Source of the DNA: Xiphophorus maculatus | Taxonomy: Eukaryota; Chordata; Actinopteri; Cyprinodontiformes; Poeciliidae | Length of the DNA stretch: 64,000 bases | Direction of reading: 5' to 3' | Assembly (NCBI RefSeq): GCF_002775205.1 | Contig: NC_036446.1 | Coordinates: 19,964,565 to 20,028,564 of the forward strand | Shown: positions 58,101 through 64,000 of the stretch, piece after piece | Layout: every line of letters begins with the position of its first letter | Numbering within the stretch: the first letter of the stretch is position 1 | Translations under genes and position numbers: made by a program | Notes under the pieces: generated by a model | Seen by the model: only the letters and a program-made list of their open reading frames with translations | Told to the model about the DNA's origin: nothing | The model's database searches: none

Positions 58101-61100
58101 AGCGATTCAACATCTCCCTGGTCGACACCTTTGGAGGCTCACCGCTGGATGTTGCTCAGAGGACGACGGTAAGAGACGAACCCATCAGTCTTCTGAGCGA
58201 GACTGTGGGCGTTTCCTGATTTTCCTGCGTAAAACCCTTTGATATGAATTGCTGCTTAGCTATTACAAAGTGTTTTGTGTTTTGCAAGTTTAGATATAGA
58301 AACGTAATTGCTTAAATAAGTACCTCAATGTTACTGATTGACGGAACACAATGCTGTTTATTTTCAGTTGTTTTAATCATACCCTTAAATCCTACAAAAT
58401 GTATTTGTTTGTGAGAATGTTTGTCACAGTTTGAATGTAAAGTGAATTGCCGCCGGTGTTTAAAAAAACATTCAAAATATGATTTATTTATTTGTAAAGT
58501 GATCTGTGGGACATTTTTATCGGCTTCTTAGCAATTTTTAAAAAAGAGAAAATTGCAATCTTTTCCCTTATTTCTAACTCAATGTACTAAAACTTTTTTT
58601 TCCTTTTTATCTTTTTTTTCTTCTCTTGAGTTACTCAACTGGCTCAGAAGAAATGGTGAGCGAAGACGATTACGAAATTTGAATACTGCCGCAGGAGTTA
58701 CAGAGTGTGGACATCAAACTGCAGTCATTCTGGCCAAACTGATGTTCAGCAAAGGAGGAGTGCAACACTTCCTGTTGCGACGTACCCTGTATCCTGTTTT
58801 CCACAGTCAGTGGTCATGCGTGTCATTCCACTTTGCAGAGCAGTGTGGGCACAGTCTTGTGACCCTATTCTGTAAATTTTTCTCTGACTGATTTTAAAAC
58901 GTCTCCAAAGTTCAGAAAAAAAAAAAAAAGAAATACATCAGCAGAAATTATGCATTATAATAGCACTGTAAATGTGTATGCATGCCTGTTGAGAAATAGC
59001 TGTGGGTTTAGTCAAAAATATGATCAGGCAAATCAAGATATTGCGAAATGACAGACTTTTATAGCGTTAAGGAAAGCGTAACAGTAACAGCATTTGGAAA
59101 TCAGCAGCACACAGTGTTTTCTTTAGAGTATAAGTAGCATCTTAAAATAAGTGTCTGGAGTAACAGTAATGCGAACATTGACACCTCCATATAGCCTGTG
59201 ACTCGAGGGGCCTAGCTACGTGACCATGATTAAGAGGTGCCAACACAACTGTTTGCATGCTTGTGTAAGCTTTTGGCCAGCTCAGATACATATCTTGTGA
59301 CAGCGTTTAGACCAAAAACTGTGAAAAACACAGTTCCACCCTGTGGCGTGACCAAACCAAAAGGCTGGAGGTGCAGGTCACAAGAAAGGAATTTCACAAT
59401 ATGACACTTAAATATATTGGTACTGGAAGTTTTATCTTATTCACAGCAGAGGTTTTAATAATTTGAGTGGTCCCTTCCGAACAACCTCACTTTATTTATG
59501 ATTTTAGCAGGAGACCTTTGAACTCGTCAGTGTAAAGCACAGGATATCTGTGATGTTGTATTCCATATAAATAGTTCACTTTTATATCTGCTGGCTCATT
59601 CTTATAGTTTTCAGCCATTTTTAATTGAACAAGTGAATCTTTTTCAGTCCAGACCATTTTTCCATCTCTTTTTAATTTCTGTTCCTGCAATATTTTGATA
59701 GCATTTCAGAGGATTAATAGTTTTTCTGTATTACCTATTTTGTGATAATAGGTGACTGTAATTATTGACCTTTATTTAATTATTAGCTTTATGCTCAACC
59801 ACATTAATGCCAGCTTGTAGCTCCTCTTTTATATTGGTTTACAAGGACCTGGTCAATTCTGCATTTAAACTACTGCTAGACTGCAAGAAAGGCTTCATCA
59901 AAATTTAAAATACACAAATGTGGTTTAACTAAAGACAAGCACATTTTGGGATATTTTTTCTAATAATTATCCCAATGCAAAACTCACCTATTAATTAATC
60001 AGTCCAGAAATTATCATTTTGAATGCCAACACATATGCATTCTACTTGATTCTAATGAATGAGCCAGAACAGGCTTCTTCTGAAGAAAAAAGACTACACT
60101 CTTTTGCAAAAAACCCCAACAACTATGCAAACTATAGTTTGGATTACACTGTAATTCAGAAAGCTCACAGATAAGACTTGTTCCTCAAATTACATTTCCA
60201 CGCAAATGGCAAAAACTTCACTGACATGGGACATTGTGCATGCATTTAAGAGAATAAACTGAAAAAAACTCTAGTTTATAAAGACACCAAGCACATCTCA
60301 TAAAACCTTCATTAAACAAGACTGGAGAAGCAAACTGCAAGGGGAGAGAGAATAGCAATTTTTCAAATGTATTATTATAAAATGACAGGATTCTATTACA
60401 TTTAAGAAAGTACATATGATTTAGATTATGCTTCATCATTTCGTCATTGTTCACAACCTATAGCTGTAAATATATTTATTTATAGATATCTTCCAGAACA
60501 GGATTGCTCTGTGATACTCTGTTAATGTTGACGGGTTTTTTGGGATTTACAGTGAGAATTTTTTTATTTCACTGTCCTGTTTTTTAGTTGCAAAAAGGGT
60601 TTTTTAGATTTTGATGTGCAAAAACCAAAGGAGTTTGATTTAAAAAAAATTGGTGCAATTAGTTTTTCTAAAACTGTAGTTACTAGAAGGTGAGACTGAG
60701 CAGACATTTTGTTCAAGGATGGGAAAATAATCACGTAGTGGATGAAGAATGACAGAGTTTCTCACCTGCAATAGTTATGAGACCAAAGGTGGTGAGACTT
60801 CTCAGATTTTTCCCAATCGGAAATCGAAATTCACAAACCAAACCCAGTGAAGTTTTTCTATTGGAAATTAACAATTTTCAGATTAAGAGGTCAAATGACG
60901 TGGAGCAAGTAAATAAATCTCAAGCTATGAACTTTAAAAAAAGGAACAGTTCTTTTAGCTAATGGCTTGTGAAAGTGCAAAAAACTTTTTTCTGCCATTT
61001 TTTATGTAAGAACACTAAAAAGACTTCCATCACAGTGACTCTGGAGAAAGGTCATCAACTGGTTTGTTTTGATGTGTTTCTAATACCCAGAGCTCACCTA

Positions 61101-61782
61101 ATGCCTTTAAATGTCTGAACCCAGTCATGCTGTGACTGAATGCTGAAGTAAACAGGAACTTTTGGAATTTCAAAATAATGCTTGCAGACATCTTAAACCA
61201 CTCCTCATTTCATTGCATTTCACTTCTAAGAAGCCTGATAACTTGCAGTTATTTGAAAGGCCTTGAGAAATCATTCTTCAGGGCTCCTAATGACCTTTAA
61301 AGTTCTGCTTGGACATGAAATGCTTTATGTTTCACACATTTTCAGTTCAAAGCCTTTCTACCTGATTTTCTTTATTAAGTTAGTTAGTTGTTTCCTCTTT
61401 CAAAGAAAACCTCTTAAAGCAACATTTTTCAAAGATAAATAGACATTTAATCATAGAATCTTTAAATGTAATGCACGTATAGAAAAGATAGCAGAGAACA
61501 ATGTGTTCTTGGAAATAAACTGAAGAGCTGCAGATGCCTCAATTTATCTTGTGTATTACTGTAACACCAGAAAACTGCATACTTTTTAGTTGTGGAGTTT
61601 CACAGACCATTGTCGGGGACTTAGAGGTTTTATCATTTTGCCCTCCACTTAAAGTTAATATGTTTTCGTCACAAATTAGGAGAATTCCAGCTTGGCTGAT
61701 GTAATCACTTTTGCTTTTTGCAAAGCACAAAGGTGGTAACTTTTGAACAGTATTATCTTGAAATTATATATTTTTTCTCTAG
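55125..61782. other. Intergenic or intronic sequence, 55.1-61.8 kb
   Basis: AT-rich DNA with no gene that I can identify. The most exon-like spot ends at 58168 with a good donor (GACG then GTAAGAG), preceded by an acidic, charged open frame from about 57937 that has no ATG. A second open stretch at 58616-58891 follows a long pyrimidine tract. Neither matches a known family. Confidence 0.4.
56967..57192 (+). repeat. Partner (probable source) of the insert at 54527-54759
   Basis: It lies in ordinary non-repetitive-looking DNA 2.2 kb downstream of the insert. Its ends (TCCAATGTTC ... CCTACATGA) show no inverted repeats, so it does not look like a transposon itself. Confidence 0.9.
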
Positions 61783-61821
61783 GATTATGAGGATGTTTGT
61801 CGTATCGTCTACATGGCCTGA
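61783..61821 (+). CDS. Possible short terminal exon (unassigned)
   Basis: A strong acceptor (ttttttctctag) is followed by 12 codons reading DYEDVCRIVYMA and TGA if entered in phase 0. There is no upstream exon I can connect, so this may be chance. Confidence 0.2.
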   Translation, partial: DYEDVCRIVYMA

Positions 61822-63182
61822 GGCAAAATGAAAACAAGACTTTGTCTGACTTTCTTTCAACAATAGCATTTTTTTGTCACACTTCCATAAAGTTTTTAAT
61901 CTATTAACGATCCCTGAATTGTTAATAGATTATTCCATTTGGATTGAATATCTCTTCTTATGTTACCATGGCTGCTTTCCTGATTAATGTTGCTGCACAT
62001 ACTGTCAGCAAAGGTGAACAGCTATGTCTTGGTAGGCTTGCAGCTGCGCTCTACTCTATTTTTAGATCATGTGTGGAACGGTGCTCTGTAAAGTGTTTAA
62101 TGCTTAGGATATATTGTAATCCTGCTTTAATTTTATCCACAGCATTGTTCGATGTGCTTCTTTATCTTCGTTTTGCAACTTCCCCCCCAACAAACCTCTG
62201 CGATCTTCACAGAACACTTGTATATGTTACGCTGAAAATCAATTATTCACGCACAGATTTAGTTTTTCTGCCAATTACTGACAACATGTCATTTCAGGGC
62301 AATAGGTTGCACTTGATTTTATTTAGTGGTATCAGACAGAAAGGGGATGAAAACATGCCCTAGCCAATTTTCAGTGTGTGCTGGTTTGTGTTGGTATTTT
62401 TAATTTTTAAAACTAAAAAGCTTTAAAATCATCATGGTATATTTTCTTAAATTATATAATTGGGCAAATCTATTTTTAGTTTTCTTAGTCTGGAGCTCAT
62501 TCAAAAATATTTGGTGTACTTACATAATTTATAAAGTCTTCAGTAGTTGTTTTTTTCACATTTAAAGTTAACTATTCTTATCCAGGGACATGTTGAAATG
62601 TAGCCTGGAAACTTCAAGGCTTGAACAAACATAAAAACATAAAATATTTTCCCACTATTCCCTGACAACAGACTTAAAAAAACAACAACTTGTGAGCAGA
62701 AAAGTACAACTGGATAATGGTCCCGTATTACATAAACTTATATTATTTGCATTATTGTTTTTATACTTGCGGTCTTCCTTTTTACCATGTTCAGGTTCAT
62801 TTGCAACTTTTAATGCTGATGAGGATGTATTTGTAACAGTGTTGACATTATTCAAATGACTAGATTCAGACTTATTAGTAATTGTGACACTGTGTTATCA
62901 CTGTGCTAATTTATTTATTTATTTATTGTAAATATGGCATGTCTGTATTTGGTAAGAAAAAAAATACCATGAAAAAGGAAATTAGCAAAACTAAAATTGA
63001 CTGTATGATGTAAAATTACATAATATGTCTAGAATTTTAATTATATCAAAGTTAATAAAACATTCAGTTTTTGAATGTGAGTGGAAAGGATAAAATATGC
63101 TATTAAATATGCCTTAGAGTGATTTTGCAGTTGCATGTGATCTGTTGTGGTTTATGTTTTATAACTTGCAATCTGTCTGCAG

Positions 63183-63227
63183 AATATGGAAAAGAAAAAA
63201 GCAGGTCACTATGAACTCAATGGTTGA
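63183..63227 (+). CDS. Possible terminal exon with nearby poly(A) signal (unassigned)
   Basis: The acceptor atctgtctgcag is followed in phase 0 by NMEKKKAGHYELNG and TGA. AATAAA follows at 63335-63340 and then a T/GT-rich stretch, the arrangement of a last exon. No upstream exon or protein family is recognised. Confidence 0.25.
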   Translation, partial: NMEKKKAGHYELNG

Positions 63228-63334
63228 TTTTCTTTATTTATTTTTTATTTATAAAACTTGTAAAATGAGAATGTACAATCAGTCCTGATGCTCCTGTAGC
63301 ACATTTCTAAGCTGTAAGAAAGGAACTTTGATGA

Positions 63335-63340
63335 AATAAA
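63335..63340 (+). terminator. Canonical poly(A) signal AATAAA
   Basis: Located 108 nt after the possible stop codon at 63227 and followed by a TG/T-rich downstream stretch. It could serve an unidentified + strand transcript. Confidence 0.25.
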
Positions 63341-64000
63341 GCTAAATTCTTATCTTCCACCATCTGTTTGCTGTACTTTCTGGCTTTCACAATATTCTCC
63401 ATCACACGGAGTATTCACGCAGCGACCATCACAAAACTGTTGCAAACTATTGTTTCCTTTATGTCTTGAAACAAAATCAGAAATTTAGATACCTTTAACC
63501 AAACTTCACCAACCATTTTTATTGCTTTGACAAAAGCATTTTAACATATAAAAAAACAAAGAGGCTACTGCATTCATGGTTGACAAAAACGTTGGAAGTC
63601 ATAAAACTGCATGTGCTTATCTACCGAGTAACACAAAAAGATCCCAACAATACAACAAGCTCCCATGGCAAGGTCTGGGTCATCCTGGCCAAAGTAATGC
63701 GTAAATGTATTCATTTAAAGGCAAGTTTCAAGGAACTGAATCTGAAAACAAGGTCCAGGTTCCTCATTTATCAGCATGTTGCTCTTGTTTAGCATGTAAT
63801 GTGCACTGCATGTCTTTATCTCTCAGGCCACAAGGAACATAAAGAGTTACATCCTTTAAAAACCAAACTTTGTGGTGAAAAGTTATCACAGTAGCAAAGT
63901 TGAGTAACAAACCAGTTTAACACTCTTCAAAAGTAATATGTTCAAATTGAATACTGATAATATTTTAGATAGTTTAGACTGTTAAATACTTGTGAAATAA

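Larger units (their letters stand above)
61822..64000. other. Right end of the window
   Basis: AT-rich sequence. Open frames here (for example about 61944-62363 on +) begin at non-ATG codons and show no known motif. Apart from the possible terminal exon at 63.2 kb I see nothing that I can name. Confidence 0.4.

Noticed and set aside
58553-58891. 112-codon open frame on + strand
   Set aside because: It starts at a TTG within a pyrimidine tract, shows no known motif, and the other frames look equally plausible; kept only as part of the low-confidence 58-kb note.
59496-59690. Possible terminal exon on - strand ending FKGLLLKS with AATAAA just after the stop
   Set aside because: The acceptor has a poor pyrimidine tract, no upstream exon is evident and the sequence matches no family I know.
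61944-62363. 139-codon open frame on + strand
   Set aside because: The first codon is TTG, the composition is that of AT-rich intergenic DNA and no domain is recognised.

Overview
The window is vertebrate nuclear DNA, almost certainly from a ray-finned (teleost) fish. The genes are split into many exons with GT-AG introns. Their proteins match vertebrate families, and the repeats are typical of fish: Tc1-like transposon relics, a GATA microsatellite, palindromic MITE-like elements and a fish-type C2H2 zinc-finger fragment. No bacterial, phage, CRISPR or operon-like structure was seen. Gene names come from recalled protein families; no database search was run.

Three protein-coding genes can be read with joined, in-frame exons. 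(1) gas2 (growth arrest-specific 2; CH plus GAR domains), + strand, 983-14603, seven coding exons, 490 codons, with an unusually long Ser/Pro/Thr-rich linker between the domains. (2) tmem178b (four-helix membrane protein of the claudin/PMP22-like fold), - strand, 30802-20738, four exons, 292 codons; it converges on gas2. (3) slc39a13 (ZIP13 zinc transporter), - strand, coding 49339-36121, nine coding exons, 380 codons, probably with a non-coding first exon near 52.5 kb. All three reading frames are complete and every exon phase matches. The genes do unrelated jobs: cytoskeleton cross-linking, a membrane/ER-type protein, and zinc export from an intracellular compartment.

Layout: 1-982 upstream or intronic DNA; 983-14603 gas2, whose second intron holds a (GATA)52 array, a broken zinc-finger gene and a palindromic MITE; 14604-16374 convergent intergenic DNA; 16375-20737 possible long 3' UTR of tmem178b; 20738-30802 tmem178b with large introns; 30803-36120 repeat-rich intergenic DNA, including a deleted Tc1 element and several inverted repeats; 36121-52.7 kb slc39a13, whose introns carry a 3.8-kb ORF-less composite element and a dead Tc1 transposase; 52.7-64 kb largely non-coding DNA, dominated by a 1.5-kb inverted-repeat-bounded array of 20-bp units, with only weak hints of exons on the + strand near 58.1, 61.8 and 63.2 kb.

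The structure least explained by ordinary annotation is the repeat biology: two unrelated-sequence elements sharing the same 'terminal inverted repeat plus palindromic tandem array' design; a 226-bp segment of local unique DNA copied into the middle of one of them; and a tandem array in slc39a13 carrying a GC-box and a perfect CRE in every 276-bp unit. I found no convincing new biochemical system.
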